Positions 7,423-16,290 of a DNA stretch of 45,578 nucleotides are shown here, piece by piece. The first letter of the stretch is position 1, and each line of letters begins with the position of its first letter. The notes beneath the pieces are model-generated. The model was not told the DNA's origin. It ran no database searches and was given only the letters and a program-made list of their open reading frames with translations. This DNA is from an uncultured Bacteriovoracaceae bacterium (GTDB taxonomy: Bacteria > Bdellovibrionota > Bacteriovoracia > Bacteriovoracales > Bacteriovoracaceae): contig CAKZUQ010000014.1 in NCBI GenBank assembly GCA_937923325.1, positions 1 through 45,578 on the forward strand. Direction: 5' to 3'. The position numbers were made by a program, and so were the translations under genes.

Positions 7423-8964
7423 CTATAAGAAAAGACTTGTCCCTTGCATTGAGTCAGGTCTTTCTAATCCTAAAATACTTAAAATTGTTGGAGATACATC
7501 TTTTAAAGATCTATCTCCATTTCTGAGTTCTAATTTTATATTCTTTAAAGATTCATTGTACAGAATAAAAGGAACGTCTGAGTTTGAATGAGAGGTGTGT
7601 TTCGATCCATCTTCATAAACCATTTGGTCACAATTTCCATGATCAGCAGTAATTAGCATTGTTATATCTTTTTCAGTTTGAACCGTTTTCACAAGCTCTC
7701 CAAGGCAATAATCTATTTCTTCCATAGCTTTAATTGTTGCTTCATACTCACCAGTATGCCCAACCATATCTGGGTTAGCAAAATTGACAACATAGAGTGA
7801 GATTGATTTATCTGTAAGTTTAGCTTGTAGGGAGCTTAATACTTGAGGAGCACTCATTTGAGGCTTTTCACTATATCTTGAAACGTCTTTAGGTGATTCG
7901 ATAAGAATTCTTTCTTCTCCTTCAAATGGAGTTTCCTCTCCACCATTAAAGAAATATGTTACATGTGCGTATTTTTCAGTTTCAGCAATTTTAAGAGTTT
8001 TTTTACCTAGTCTTGAAAGGTATTCAATGATCGTACCTTTTACCTTTTCTCTATTAAAAAGAATTGGTATTTCTGGGAAATCTTCGTCTATGTATGGAGA
8101 CATGCATAAAAAGTAAGTTGGTTTAACATGATTTTGAAAGTGAGTGAAACTATCACTACAGAACACTTCACTTATTTGTTTCGCTCTATCTGGCCTAAAG
8201 TTAAAAAAGAAAACACTATCTTCTTTTTTAATTGCTGATTCTTTTGAAAAAAGAGCTGGACTTATAAACTCATCAAATATTTCTTGATCATATTGTTGTT
8301 TTAGAAAGTCTTTTGGGGACAACTCTTGAATACCAGCTGTTCCTGTCATCATATTATAGGCCGCTTGAATTTTTTCCCATCTTCTATCTCTGTCCATTCC
8401 AATCGAACGGCCTTGCATAGATGCAAAAGTAAAACCTTCGTAATTCAAAATTTCTTCTAAGTATCCTTTTCCTGAATCTAGCTGAGTGTCTCTTCCATCC
8501 ATAAAAGCATGTAAGTAAACTTGAATTTGTGGATAAGTTTTTAAAATATCAATAATTGCTTTTAAGTGATCTATATGCGAGTGAACACCACCATCTGATA
8601 ATAGTCCCATCAGATGTAATCGTTTAGATCCATTGAGGGTTGCTTGTATAAGTTTTTGAAATTGCTCCATATCTTTTAAGGTGTTCTTTTCAATTGCCTC
8701 ATTTATTCTCACAAGATCTTGTCTCACTGACTTTCCTGCACCAAGATTTAAATGACCAACCTCAGAGTTACCTGCAACTCCTTTTGGGAGACCTACTAAT
8801 TCTCCACCAGGAGTAATCGTAGTAAAAGGAAAGTTTGATTTTAAGAAATCTAGGTTCGGTGTGTTTGCATCTTTGACAGCATTTTTATGAGTGTTTTTGG
8901 ATTCACCCATTCCATCACAAATAACTAAAAGGGCTCTTTTTGATAGTGACTTAATTGTGTTCAT
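7423..8964 (-). CDS. gpmI: 2,3-bisphosphoglycerate-independent phosphoglycerate mutase
   Basis: 513 residues, the usual iPGM length. It interconverts 3- and 2-phosphoglycerate and belongs to the alkaline-phosphatase superfamily with two Mn ions. The first metal aspartate is in LLVICDGMG (Asp17; most family members have DGWG), the phosphorylated serine is Ser67 in NSEVGH, and the second metal site includes TADHGNCD near the C-terminus. It lies 8 bases after rlmH and 9 bases before pfkA, so two glycolytic genes form the distal part of a ribosome-maturation operon. Confidence 0.95.
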   Translation of the reverse strand: MNTIKSLSKRALLVICDGMGESKNTHKNAVKDANTPNLDFLKSNFPFTTITPGGELVGLPKGVAGNSEVGHLNLGAGKSVRQDLVRINEAIEKNTLKDMEQFQKLIQATLNGSKRLHLMGLLSDGGVHSHIDHLKAIIDILKTYPQIQVYLHAFMDGRDTQLDSGKGYLEEILNYEGFTFASMQGRSIGMDRDRRWEKIQAAYNMMTGTAGIQELSPKDFLKQQYDQEIFDEFISPALFSKESAIKKEDSVFFFNFRPDRAKQISEVFCSDSFTHFQNHVKPTYFLCMSPYIDEDFPEIPILFNREKVKGTIIEYLSRLGKKTLKIAETEKYAHVTYFFNGGEETPFEGEERILIESPKDVSRYSEKPQMSAPQVLSSLQAKLTDKSISLYVVNFANPDMVGHTGEYEATIKAMEEIDYCLGELVKTVQTEKDITMLITADHGNCDQMVYEDGSKHTSHSNSDVPFILYNESLKNIKLELRNGDRSLKDVSPTILSILGLERPDSMQGTSLFL

Positions 8965-8972
8965 ATTAATTC

Positions 8973-9428
8973 CTAATTATGATAAGGGTGATTGTTATGA
9001 ATAGTTATAGCGCGATAAAATTGTTCAATAAATAGTAAACGTGCAATTTTATGGGGAAAAGTTAATTTTGATAAAGAAAATTGAGATTTTGAATAATTTA
9101 AAAGTTCATCTGATGGACCTTCTGCACCGCAAATAACAAATACAATATTGAGACCGTTTTCAATTTTAGAAAAAATGAATTTTGAAAAATCTGTACTTGT
9201 ATATTCTTTGCCCCATTCAGTTAGGACAATAGGGTAGGAATTTGTATCTTTTGTTATTTCTTCAATCTTTGAGATAACTACTTTCCCTTCAAGAATTTTA
9301 TTTTCCGCCTTGGCCTTTACTTCGTGAATCTTAAGGTTTTTAATTCTTTTGAGGTAGTCCATCTCAATTTTTTCAAGCTCTTTATTCTTAAGCTTGCCAA
9401 CTGTTATGAGATGAACATATTTAGACAT
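8973..9428 (-). CDS. rlmH: 23S rRNA (pseudouridine1915-N3)-methyltransferase
   Basis: 151 residues of the SPOUT superfamily. RlmH methylates Psi1915 in helix 69 of 23S rRNA on assembled ribosomes, using SAM. The knot region FVICGAEGPSDELL and the C-terminal HKIARLLFIEQFYRA with the final HPYHN are hallmark. Its ATG overlaps the rsfS stop by one base (TAATG), indicating translational coupling. RsfS-RlmH adjacency is widespread in bacteria. Confidence 0.95.
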   Translation of the reverse strand: MSKYVHLITVGKLKNKELEKIEMDYLKRIKNLKIHEVKAKAENKILEGKVVISKIEEITKDTNSYPIVLTEWGKEYTSTDFSKFIFSKIENGLNIVFVICGAEGPSDELLNYSKSQFSLSKLTFPHKIARLLFIEQFYRAITIHNNHPYHN

Positions 9429-9892
9429 TAGAAATAGCTTTCTGCTGTAACTTCTTCTTGAGTAGATCCTTCTCCAGAGGCAAAGTAAAACTCTTGAGGA
9501 ATCTTAACGCTTTCAAGTTCCGACCATAGGCCATCTAGATCATAAACATCTCTAGTATGTTCTTGGAATAAGTGAATTATTATATCTCCAAGGTCTAATA
9601 AAATCCATTCTCCATCTTCCATACCTTCAAGAGACATTGGTTCTGTATTTTTCTCTTTTAGATTTACTTGAAGCTCATCGATTATTGCTCTAGATTGAAT
9701 TATGTTTTCAGCTGTAGCAATTATATTATAATCACATAGAGAACTTGTCTTAGAGCTATCTAGGACTTTTATATTAACGCCTTTAAAGTTTGCTATTATC
9801 CACGCAGCACCCATTGCTTGGTTAAGTGGAAATTCGTAATCTTTGTTTTCTAAAATTTTTTTTACTTCTTTTTCAATGTATGGATTACCCAT
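9428..9892 (-). CDS. rsfS: Ribosomal silencing factor RsfS
   Basis: Iojap/RsfS family; binds uL14 on the 50S subunit and blocks subunit joining in starvation. The conserved core shows as VLDSSKTSSLCDYNIIATA and then GEWILLDLGDIIIHLFQEHTRDVYDLDGLW. An ATG at 9898 would lie only 2 bases from AAGGA (9901-9905), while the ATG at 9892 has ideal 8-base spacing, so 9892 is chosen (154 residues; 156 from 9898). It overlaps the end of obg, and its stop overlaps rlmH. The C-terminal tail (about 15 Glu/Thr/Ser-rich residues) is slightly long for the family. Confidence 0.93.
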   Translation of the reverse strand: MGNPYIEKEVKKILENKDYEFPLNQAMGAAWIIANFKGVNIKVLDSSKTSSLCDYNIIATAENIIQSRAIIDELQVNLKEKNTEPMSLEGMEDGEWILLDLGDIIIHLFQEHTRDVYDLDGLWSELESVKIPQEFYFASGEGSTQEEVTAESYF

Positions 9893-10916
9893 CTTCATTT
9901 TCCTTTTTAAATTTAAAACCTTTAGTCTTATGCATAAGGATTTTAAGCTCTTCTATATTTCTTCCAGATACACTTGAAATTGGAAGAACTTTTTTCCCAA
10001 GAGATTCCTCCATAAATGTTTGGAATCTCTGTATTTCTTCTTCAGTCATCGCATCTATTTTTGTTAAACAAATAACTTCAACTTTATTGTAAAATAACTC
10101 TCTATTAAACTTTAAAAGTTCTGTTTTAATTACTGAGTAGTCATCTAAGGCTTCAAATGGTTCTAGTAACATAGAACAATCTATGAGGTGAACTAGGGCA
10201 CTAGTTCTCTCTATATGTTTTAAGAATGTATGACCCAGACCTTTTCCTTCTGAGGCATCTTCAATTAAACCAGGTATATCGGCAACTACAATTGAATCTT
10301 CTTCTCCAAACTTTACAACCCCAAGATTTGGTTCAAGAGTTGTAAATGGATAATCTGCTACCTTTGGTCTTGCTGCAGATATCGATGATATTAATGTAGA
10401 CTTTCCTGCGTTTGGAAGTCCTATTAAAGCAATATCAGCGATTAGTTTAAGCTCTAGTCTTAGTTCTAAAGATTGTCCTGCTTCTCCTGTTTGAGCATGC
10501 TTTGGAGCTTGATTAGTAGAAGACTTAAAGTAGGTATTTCCAAGACCACCTCTTCCACCTTTGGCCAAAAGCTTTTCTTGTCCATGTTCAGTGATATCTT
10601 CAAGTAACTTATCAGTAGTTGAATCAAATATAAGAGTTCCAACTGGAACCCTAAGAATAATATCTTCTCCAGCGTGACCATCCATCTGTCTTCCATGTCC
10701 TGGAATTCCATCTTGGGCCTTAAAGTACTTTTTTCCTCTAAAGTTTACCAACGTGTTAAGATTCTCATCGCCTTGGATAATTATATTTCCACCAACTCCG
10801 CCGTTACCACCATCTGGCCCTCCATAAGGGACAAATTTCTCACGCCTAAAACTAGCTGCACCGTCTCCACCTTTTCCGGATTCGACTTCAATATTTACTT
10901 CATCTATAAATTTCAT
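9885..10916 (-). CDS. obg: Obg GTPase (ribosome assembly)
   Basis: The N-terminal Gly-rich Obg fold (MKFIDEV..., GGPDGGNGG) is followed by the G domain: G1 GLPNAGKST (166-174), G3 DIPG (about 213), G4 TKID (about 285), G5 SSVSG. Obg assists late 50S assembly and (p)ppGpp signalling. The frame extends three codons upstream to GTG at 10925, but the family starts at MKFID, so ATG 10916 is chosen (343 residues). No strong ribosome site is visible for either. There is almost no C-terminal extension. It is the first gene of obg-rsfS-rlmH-gpmI-pfkA, and is separated from rplU-rpmA by an opposing gene. Confidence 0.95.
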   Translation of the reverse strand: MKFIDEVNIEVESGKGGDGAASFRREKFVPYGGPDGGNGGVGGNIIIQGDENLNTLVNFRGKKYFKAQDGIPGHGRQMDGHAGEDIILRVPVGTLIFDSTTDKLLEDITEHGQEKLLAKGGRGGLGNTYFKSSTNQAPKHAQTGEAGQSLELRLELKLIADIALIGLPNAGKSTLISSISAARPKVADYPFTTLEPNLGVVKFGEEDSIVVADIPGLIEDASEGKGLGHTFLKHIERTSALVHLIDCSMLLEPFEALDDYSVIKTELLKFNRELFYNKVEVICLTKIDAMTEEEIQRFQTFMEESLGKKVLPISSVSGRNIEELKILMHKTKGFKFKKENEDG

Positions 10917-11057
10917 AAGTGGCACTTATATATAGTTAAATAATTGATATGTGAAGCTAATAGAGCAATGTTAAATAAATATTACTCGATATATACAGCT
11001 TATGAGGTGGTCAATATAAATATGTTGAAGTAGCCTTTAGTTAAACAGGAGAAAAAA

Positions 11058-12497
11058 ATGATTAAAAGCGTTATTTTAGCTTGCATTATAGGTATTTCAG
11101 GCGTCTTTGCTCAAAACTTCAATGAATTTAAGAATATTGCTGATCGCTCATATTTATATAGAATGCAAATTAATGAGAGTTATGTTTATTTGAAAAAAGT
11201 AATGAAGAAAGACTATTTACTATCTGCAAAAGATATCAAGCTTATAAGTACTGAATTAAAAAAAAGAATTGATCTATATAATGAATCTCAAAACTTATTA
11301 ACTAAATTGAGGCCATATTTATACACAGAAAATAAAAGTGAAGATGACCTATTGAAGTCATTTATGTTCCTTGGAACATTTTTTGTTTCAACAGATGCTT
11401 TTTACTATTCTTTAGATCAATTTTCACGAAACTATAAAATTAGAAGAATTTTAGAAGAAGAGAATTTATCTAATGGACAAGAATCTAATGTTTTTGCTAA
11501 AAGCTTAAAAAAGCTATTTTCTCGAAAAATGCGCTCAGATATTATTAACGCTTTAGATATTTTCTTATCCAAAAAAGATCTTCCGTTCGAAAATGAAAAA
11601 ATTACTAAAACTATTAAATATATTAAAAACTCTTATAGTTTTAAAAATAGAGTTGAGCTTGGCTATGATCAGTCAGTTATAGCTTATAAGAACTTTTTTA
11701 AAAACAAGCTCAAGGCCATAAAGTCCACAAAGATATACAACTTAAGACAAAAGACTTTAAACCTTCTATATAAAGGAAGTAAAATTTTTGGAAATACTGC
11801 AGGAATTTTTCAATCACGAAATGGTAAGCTTTATAGAGATAAAAGATTTATTAGTTTAACTAATTCAACTTTAAGACCTCTTGATACACTTCTTGAAAAA
11901 ACACCATTTAGGTTAACAGATAAGTTTATCCCAGGCTTTTGGGGCCATGCAGCGATATATATAGGTAATAAATCTCAATTAGAACAGATGGGAATTTGGG
12001 ACCACCCTCAAGTAAGTAAGTATCATAAAAATATCCTTGAAGGCAGAACAATTGTTGAAGCTTTAAGGAGTGGAGTTAAGATAAATTCTCTTACTAGTTT
12101 TAGTGATATTGATGACTTTGCAATTTTAAGATTGAAAGAAAAACTAAGTCTAAAAGAAAAACAAGAATATATCTTGAGCGTTTTATCTCATATTGGAAAA
12201 GATTATGACTTTGCTTTTAATGTGGAAACTCCTTCAAAAATTGTATGTTCAGAGCTTCACTACCTTACTTATTTGAATGTTAACTTTAATATTGAGTATA
12301 TTTTTATGCAACCAACAATATCTGTAGACTCAGTAGCAAAGCAAGGAACAATTGGGAGAGACTTTAATATTATTTCTCTATATACGAATGGAAAAAAACA
12401 AGTCAATAGAGTTCAAAGCTCATTTGATCAGTTGTTAGGGAATATAAACTCAAAGTTTATCTCTGTTGAGGATCAATATAAACTTTATTTAGATTAA
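11058..12497 (+). CDS. Secreted YiiX/YebB-like (permuted NlpC/P60) cysteine hydrolase
   Basis: 479 residues with a Sec signal peptide cut after VFA (residue 18). Residues 20-250 are helical, Lys-rich and unknown. The C-terminal half has the permuted papain-like pattern of YiiX proteins: GFWGHAAIYIGN with the presumed catalytic His297, then about 100 residues later KDYDFAFN and IVCSELHYLTY with the presumed nucleophile Cys397. Such enzymes act on amide or ester bonds in wall or lipid substrates; the substrate here is unknown. The ribosome site AGGAG precedes the ATG at good spacing. It lies between rpmA and obg on the opposite strand, breaking the usual rplU-rpmA-obg row. Confidence 0.75.
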   Translation: MIKSVILACIIGISGVFAQNFNEFKNIADRSYLYRMQINESYVYLKKVMKKDYLLSAKDIKLISTELKKRIDLYNESQNLLTKLRPYLYTENKSEDDLLKSFMFLGTFFVSTDAFYYSLDQFSRNYKIRRILEEENLSNGQESNVFAKSLKKLFSRKMRSDIINALDIFLSKKDLPFENEKITKTIKYIKNSYSFKNRVELGYDQSVIAYKNFFKNKLKAIKSTKIYNLRQKTLNLLYKGSKIFGNTAGIFQSRNGKLYRDKRFISLTNSTLRPLDTLLEKTPFRLTDKFIPGFWGHAAIYIGNKSQLEQMGIWDHPQVSKYHKNILEGRTIVEALRSGVKINSLTSFSDIDDFAILRLKEKLSLKEKQEYILSVLSHIGKDYDFAFNVETPSKIVCSELHYLTYLNVNFNIEYIFMQPTISVDSVAKQGTIGRDFNIISLYTNGKKQVNRVQSSFDQLLGNINSKFISVEDQYKLYLD

Positions 12498-12510
12498 AAA
12501 AAGAGCAAAA

Positions 12511-12545
12511 AAAAGCCCTCGATAAATCGAAGGCTTTTATTTCTT
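12511..12545. terminator. Bidirectional terminator between convergent genes
   Basis: aaaagcc-c-tcgat / atcga-a-ggctttt (12511-12538) folds into a hairpin flanked by A-rich DNA on the left and T-rich on the right, so it can serve the hydrolase gene on plus and rpmA on minus. Confidence 0.85.
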
Positions 12546-12562
12546 AATTGTTTTAAATAAAT

Positions 12563-12814
12563 TTAAGCAACTACAGAAACCATTTTTGTTGTCTTGTTGT
12601 AAAAAGAGAACTTAACTTTTCCTTCAGTCATTGCAAAAAGAGTAAAATCGTTACCCATCTTTACACCTGGACCAGCGTGAAACTTAGTTCCTTTTTGTCT
12701 TACAATAATATTTCCAACAGTAACTGCTTCTCCGCCGTACTTCTTAACACCTCTCATTTTAGGGTTTGAATCACGACCGTTACTAGTACTACCACCTGAT
12801 TTTTTATGAGCCAT
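12563..12814 (-). CDS. rpmA: 50S ribosomal protein bL27
   Basis: 83 residues. The N-terminus [19 protein letters not shown] is the conserved flexible tail that reaches the peptidyl-transferase centre, and [23 protein letters not shown] is the family core. It begins directly at AHKK without the cleavable leader found in Firmicutes. AGGAG lies before the ATG. It follows rplU by 33 bases and forms one transcript with it. Confidence 0.98.
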   Translation of the reverse strand: MAHKKSGGSTSNGRDSNPKMRGVKKYGGEAVTVGNIIVRQKGTKFHAGPGVKMGNDFTLFAMTEGKVKFSFYNKTTKMVSVVA

Positions 12815-12847
12815 TTTATATCTCCTGAATTCTTATTTTTTAGTTAA

Positions 12848-13153
12848 TTATGCTTTAATTGATGTAATTTTTAAAGCTGTGTAATGTTGTCTATGTCCGT
12901 TCTTTTTGATGTATTTTCCAGGAGCTCTTCTTAAAACAATTACTTTTCTTGATCTAGCTTGTCTTATGATCTCTGCTGAAACTTTTGCACCAGATACTAA
13001 TGGAGCTCCAACTTTTGGACTATCACCACCAATAAATAATACTTGGTCTAATTCAACTTTAGTTCCTACGTCTCCTTCCATCTTTTGGATATCAACGATG
13101 TCACCTTCTTGAACTCTGTATTGGTGACCTTTTGCTTCTACTATTGCGTACAT
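12848..13153 (-). CDS. rplU: 50S ribosomal protein bL21
   Basis: 101 residues, normal length. MYAIVEAKGHQYRVQEGD at the start and RRAPGKYIKKNGHRQHYTALKI near the end are signature segments. bL21 binds 23S rRNA and is an early 50S assembly protein. A TTAAGGAG site precedes the ATG. A strong-looking promoter and a hairpin leader lie upstream. Confidence 0.98.
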   Translation of the reverse strand: MYAIVEAKGHQYRVQEGDIVDIQKMEGDVGTKVELDQVLFIGGDSPKVGAPLVSGAKVSAEIIRQARSRKVIVLRRAPGKYIKKNGHRQHYTALKITSIKA

Positions 13154-13173
13154 ATTTTCTCCTTAACGCCTAA

Positions 13174-13206
13174 CTAGGAGAGTGAGTTCTCACTGCTTTT
13201 CCCTAG
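13174..13206 (-). promoter_or_regulatory. Hairpin in the rplU leader RNA
   Basis: On the minus strand CTAGG pairs with CCTAG outside an inner perfect AGTGAG/CTCACT stem with a 2-base loop, ending 20 bases before the rplU start. It lies within the predicted 5' leader, where ribosomal-protein autoregulatory elements sit. Function is inferred from position only. Confidence 0.45.
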
Positions 13207-13230
13207 AATAGATCTTACTATGAACATTAA

Positions 13231-13259
13231 CTTTTAATGCTTTTTTGTACCAAAGTCAA
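13231..13259 (-). promoter_or_regulatory. Likely sigma-70 type promoter of rplU-rpmA
   Basis: On the minus strand TTGACT (13254-13259) and TAAAAG (13231-13236) are separated by exactly 17 bases, 80-100 bases upstream of rplU. Confidence 0.55.
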
Positions 13260-13363
13260 CATGTGGAACTACATATTTTCCTATAATCTTTTTTTATTTA
13301 GTTTAATTAATATCTTGCTGTGAGATTGTCGATACAGCAACTAGAAATAAAGAGGAAAGATCG

Positions 13364-14143
13364 ATGAAAAAGTACCTGAAATTCAAAGATAGCACTAGAT
13401 TACCCGTTATTATTCAGATTGAAGATGAAAGTATATTCAGTGACTTAGAGACATTCTTTACTGAATTAGGTCTTACTGAGATAGATCAAGAGGCCGTTTC
13501 TAAGATTAAGCTGGATAGAAAAAAAACAACTATTACTTCGCTCTCTTATGCTGAGGGAGCACTCAGGTCTAAAATCGAATCTACAGATTCAAATGGGGAA
13601 GCTACGTATATGCCTAATCAACAGTTCTTGTATAAAAATCCGGGATCTGCCGTACTTTTGCACTCAAGACATACAGTTCACTGGCAAATGTCTATAATTA
13701 AAGATTCTTCTTTAGATAAATTAAAAGTATCTATTAATAGAATGTTAACTCTTGCTCTTGGTAAGGTTGGGATCGTTGGCTTTTGGGGAGTAAAGGCTCA
13801 GGAAACACTATTGCTAACTTCTAAGGAAACTTCCAGTGGAGATTGTTTATTCTTTGATTATGAAAACAAGAAAGTCTATGACTCAAAAGATGAATATGAA
13901 ATGAGTAAAGATTTTCATATCGGAAGGTTAGATGACTCTATAACTCATAAGAGGCAAGAATATTCAAATGAAACCTTATATAGTTTCTTAGTTGTTAAAA
14001 ATTCACATTTTAGTTTAGAGGGAATTAGTAAAGACCAACAAGACCACTTACTTAAGCTTGCCTGTGAGTTTGATTATATTCTGTATCCTGAAAGTAACTT
14101 TGAGCTATCAGCAAGCTCTGTAGGTAATGAGGCCGTAGCTTAA
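13364..14143 (+). CDS. Hypothetical cytoplasmic protein
   Basis: 259 residues, no signal peptide or membrane segment. GAGGAAA precedes the ATG. Mixed alpha/beta composition; segments such as GSAVLLHSRHTVHWQMSI and FWGVKAQETLLLTSKET give no family I recognise. It is divergent from rplU and convergent with the next gene, sharing a single TTAA as both stops. The ORF is convincing by length, ribosome site and spacing; function unknown. Confidence 0.65.
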   Translation: MKKYLKFKDSTRLPVIIQIEDESIFSDLETFFTELGLTEIDQEAVSKIKLDRKKTTITSLSYAEGALRSKIESTDSNGEATYMPNQQFLYKNPGSAVLLHSRHTVHWQMSIIKDSSLDKLKVSINRMLTLALGKVGIVGFWGVKAQETLLLTSKETSSGDCLFFDYENKKVYDSKDEYEMSKDFHIGRLDDSITHKRQEYSNETLYSFLVVKNSHFSLEGISKDQQDHLLKLACEFDYILYPESNFELSASSVGNEAVA

Positions 14144-14649
14144 TTCATATTCTTAAAAATTGGAGAGTAGTCCTCTTTATTTGAATAAACACTATAGTAT
14201 ATAGGAAAACAAGTAATAGAGCAGCCTCCACTGTACACATGAGTCACATCTTTTTTATTCCAAATATAAACTGCAGCTTCTTCGTCTTTAAAGTATTTAT
14301 TTTGTTTTCCAAATCGATTAATAATTGATTGGTGAAAAGTATCATGTAAAAAATAACTTGGTAGCCTAGTATAAAAGTCTGTTACTTTTTGAGTTTCTTC
14401 ACTTATTTGAAAAAATATTGAGAAGTTATATCTTTTTTTTCTTATTTGAACTTTGTAAGTGAGAAGGCCATTTGACTTTTTTTCAATAGAAATCTTTTTA
14501 TGATTACTTTTTATGTCCTCAAGCCTTTGCCCCGGCATAAAGGTTTTGAAAATATCTAAGCTAAAGTTATAGTTGGGTGCTTCGACTTTGGAGAAAGCAC
14601 TGAAATTAAGTATGAAAGTTAAAACTAGTACTTGAGTGAAAAACTTCAT
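14140..14649 (-). CDS. Small secreted protein, unknown
   Basis: 169 residues with a Sec signal peptide (hydrophobic residues 5-18, probable cut near SAFS-K21). The mature part is basic, with a pair of Cys in GGCSITCFP near residue 145 that could form a disulfide. No family recognised. AAGGA lies just before the ATG. The 3' end overlaps the convergent hypothetical gene by four bases. Confidence 0.6.
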   Translation of the reverse strand: MKFFTQVLVLTFILNFSAFSKVEAPNYNFSLDIFKTFMPGQRLEDIKSNHKKISIEKKSNGLLTYKVQIRKKRYNFSIFFQISEETQKVTDFYTRLPSYFLHDTFHQSIINRFGKQNKYFKDEEAAVYIWNKKDVTHVYSGGCSITCFPIYYSVYSNKEDYSPIFKNMN

Positions 14650-14772
14650 TGTTCCTTAACTCCTTAGTTCATTTTATATTAAACTCAAATAATTACATAT
14701 TGATGGCATAAATTTCTTATTCTAAAGGTGACAGAATGCATTAGATCACGCACCATAAGTAATTAAAAAAGT

Positions 14773-14801
14773 TTAAAACACTAATCAAATGTTTTAAGGA
14801 G
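14773..14801 (+). promoter_or_regulatory. Hairpin abutting the ribosome site of the lytic transglycosylase gene
   Basis: A perfect 8-base inverted repeat, ttaaaaca (14773-14780) and tgttttaa (14790-14797) with a 9-base loop, runs into the AAGGAG site (14796-14801). It could affect translation; this is inference. Confidence 0.35.
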
Positions 14802-14809
14802 AAGTTGTT

Positions 14810-16273
14810 TTGAAAAAATATTCACTAATTTTAAGTTTAATCTTACTCACTATTTCTTGTGCATCAAAAGACACAGCATCTAATAAAGTTGAAGATAATA
14901 AAAATACTAGAGTTCAAAAACATTTAGTAGATAAGCATTTACCTAAGTGCAGTAATTGTTTATACGGAAGTGCTGGAGATGAAGAGCTTAGAGCATCTAA
15001 GAAAGAGATCTATTATTTATATGGAGCAGAACACTTAAAACTAGAGAACTCTTATTTTGATATTCCTGTTGTTTACAATGCTGCTACTAAAAAGTGGATT
15101 AATTACTTTACTAAAAAAAGAGGAAGAGGTTCATTCATCCGTTACGCTCAAAGATCTGGAAGGTACGCACCAGTATTAAGTAAAATATTAAATGATGAAG
15201 GTATGCCACGAGACTTAATATATTTAGCTATGGCCGAAAGTGGATTTCAAAATCACGCCAGAAGCTGGGCAAAAGCAGTTGGGCCTTGGCAATTTATGCC
15301 ATATACAGGAAGAAGATATGGGCTTGAAGTAGGTTTCTTTTTAGATGAAAGACGTGATCCTCTTAAAGCAACCGTTGCAGCAAGTAATTATCTTAAAAGA
15401 CTGTATAAAGAGTTTAAGTCTTGGGAGATTGCAATGGCCGGTTATAATGCTGGAGAAGGAAAGATGCGAAGAGCAATCAAAAGATATAGAACTAAAAACT
15501 TTTGGAAGATTAGGAAAGGAAGATACCTCAAGAGTGAAACTAAAAATTATGTTCCAAAAATTATGGCATTAGCTATCATTGGAAAAAATCTAAAAACATT
15601 TGGATTCGATAATATTGAATTTGATAAAGCGTTAGATTTTCAAGAAATTGTAGTAAAGGAAAATACTGATTTATATAATTTAGCCGAAGTACTTAAGACA
15701 GACTTTAAAACAATCAAAAAATACAATCCAGAATTGATTAGATGGCAAGTTCCACCTGAGACAGGTGATTATAAGATTAGAGTACCAGTTGGTCATAAAA
15801 TTTTTTGGGACGGCCTATTAGATAAGTCGATTGTAAAAGCGACTAATTACAAAACTTATCAACTTCGAGGTTATGCTAAATTAAGTCAAGTTGCTAAAAA
15901 ATTTAAGATTCCAAAAGGGATTTTAAGTAAAATTAATGAAATGTCTGAAAATAAAAAGCTATTTCCGAAAACTTTAGTCTATTTACCTTTTAGAAAAGAT
16001 CATACGAAAAAACACCGTCTCTATTCAGACTTGTATGAGAGACCAAGAAAAAGCGTTGTAAGAAGAAGAAACTACAGAAGATGGATTAAAAGAGGTAATA
16101 GAGTTGGAAAAAAAATTACTAATCCAAAAGAGTTTTATATCGTTAAAAAAGGTGATAATCTTTGGGACATCTCTAGGAAGACAGGTGTGAAGATAAATAC
16201 AATTATCAGATCTAATTACAAACTTGTAAAAAGAAGAATGATCTTACCTGGAGATAAGTTAGCTATACGTTAA
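14810..16273 (+). CDS. mltD: MltD-like membrane-bound lytic murein transglycosylase with LysM
   Basis: 487 residues starting with TTG, chosen because AAGGAG lies 8 bases before and the lipoprotein signal follows at once (lipobox TISC, Cys17). The SLT domain spans about 115-245: catalytic glutamate in AMAESGF (Glu143), GPWQFMPYTGR (158-168) and AGYNAGEGK (about 210-218). Such enzymes cut the glycan strand of peptidoglycan to 1,6-anhydro ends. A clear LysM is at 441-487 (IVKKGDNLWDISRKTG), and two weaker LysM-like segments precede it (about 275-325, 335-390). Length and layout fit MltD. In a predator it may act on its own or the prey wall; this cannot be told here. The next gene follows by 17 bases. 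Confidence 0.88.
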   Translation: MKKYSLILSLILLTISCASKDTASNKVEDNKNTRVQKHLVDKHLPKCSNCLYGSAGDEELRASKKEIYYLYGAEHLKLENSYFDIPVVYNAATKKWINYFTKKRGRGSFIRYAQRSGRYAPVLSKILNDEGMPRDLIYLAMAESGFQNHARSWAKAVGPWQFMPYTGRRYGLEVGFFLDERRDPLKATVAASNYLKRLYKEFKSWEIAMAGYNAGEGKMRRAIKRYRTKNFWKIRKGRYLKSETKNYVPKIMALAIIGKNLKTFGFDNIEFDKALDFQEIVVKENTDLYNLAEVLKTDFKTIKKYNPELIRWQVPPETGDYKIRVPVGHKIFWDGLLDKSIVKATNYKTYQLRGYAKLSQVAKKFKIPKGILSKINEMSENKKLFPKTLVYLPFRKDHTKKHRLYSDLYERPRKSVVRRRNYRRWIKRGNRVGKKITNPKEFYIVKKGDNLWDISRKTGVKINTIIRSNYKLVKRRMILPGDKLAIR

Positions 16274-16290
16274 TACCTTTAGGAGAGTAA

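Noticed and set aside
7219..7428. Plus-strand open frame of 69 codons
   Set aside because: Lies wholly within pfkA on the other strand, with no ribosome site or sensible composition.
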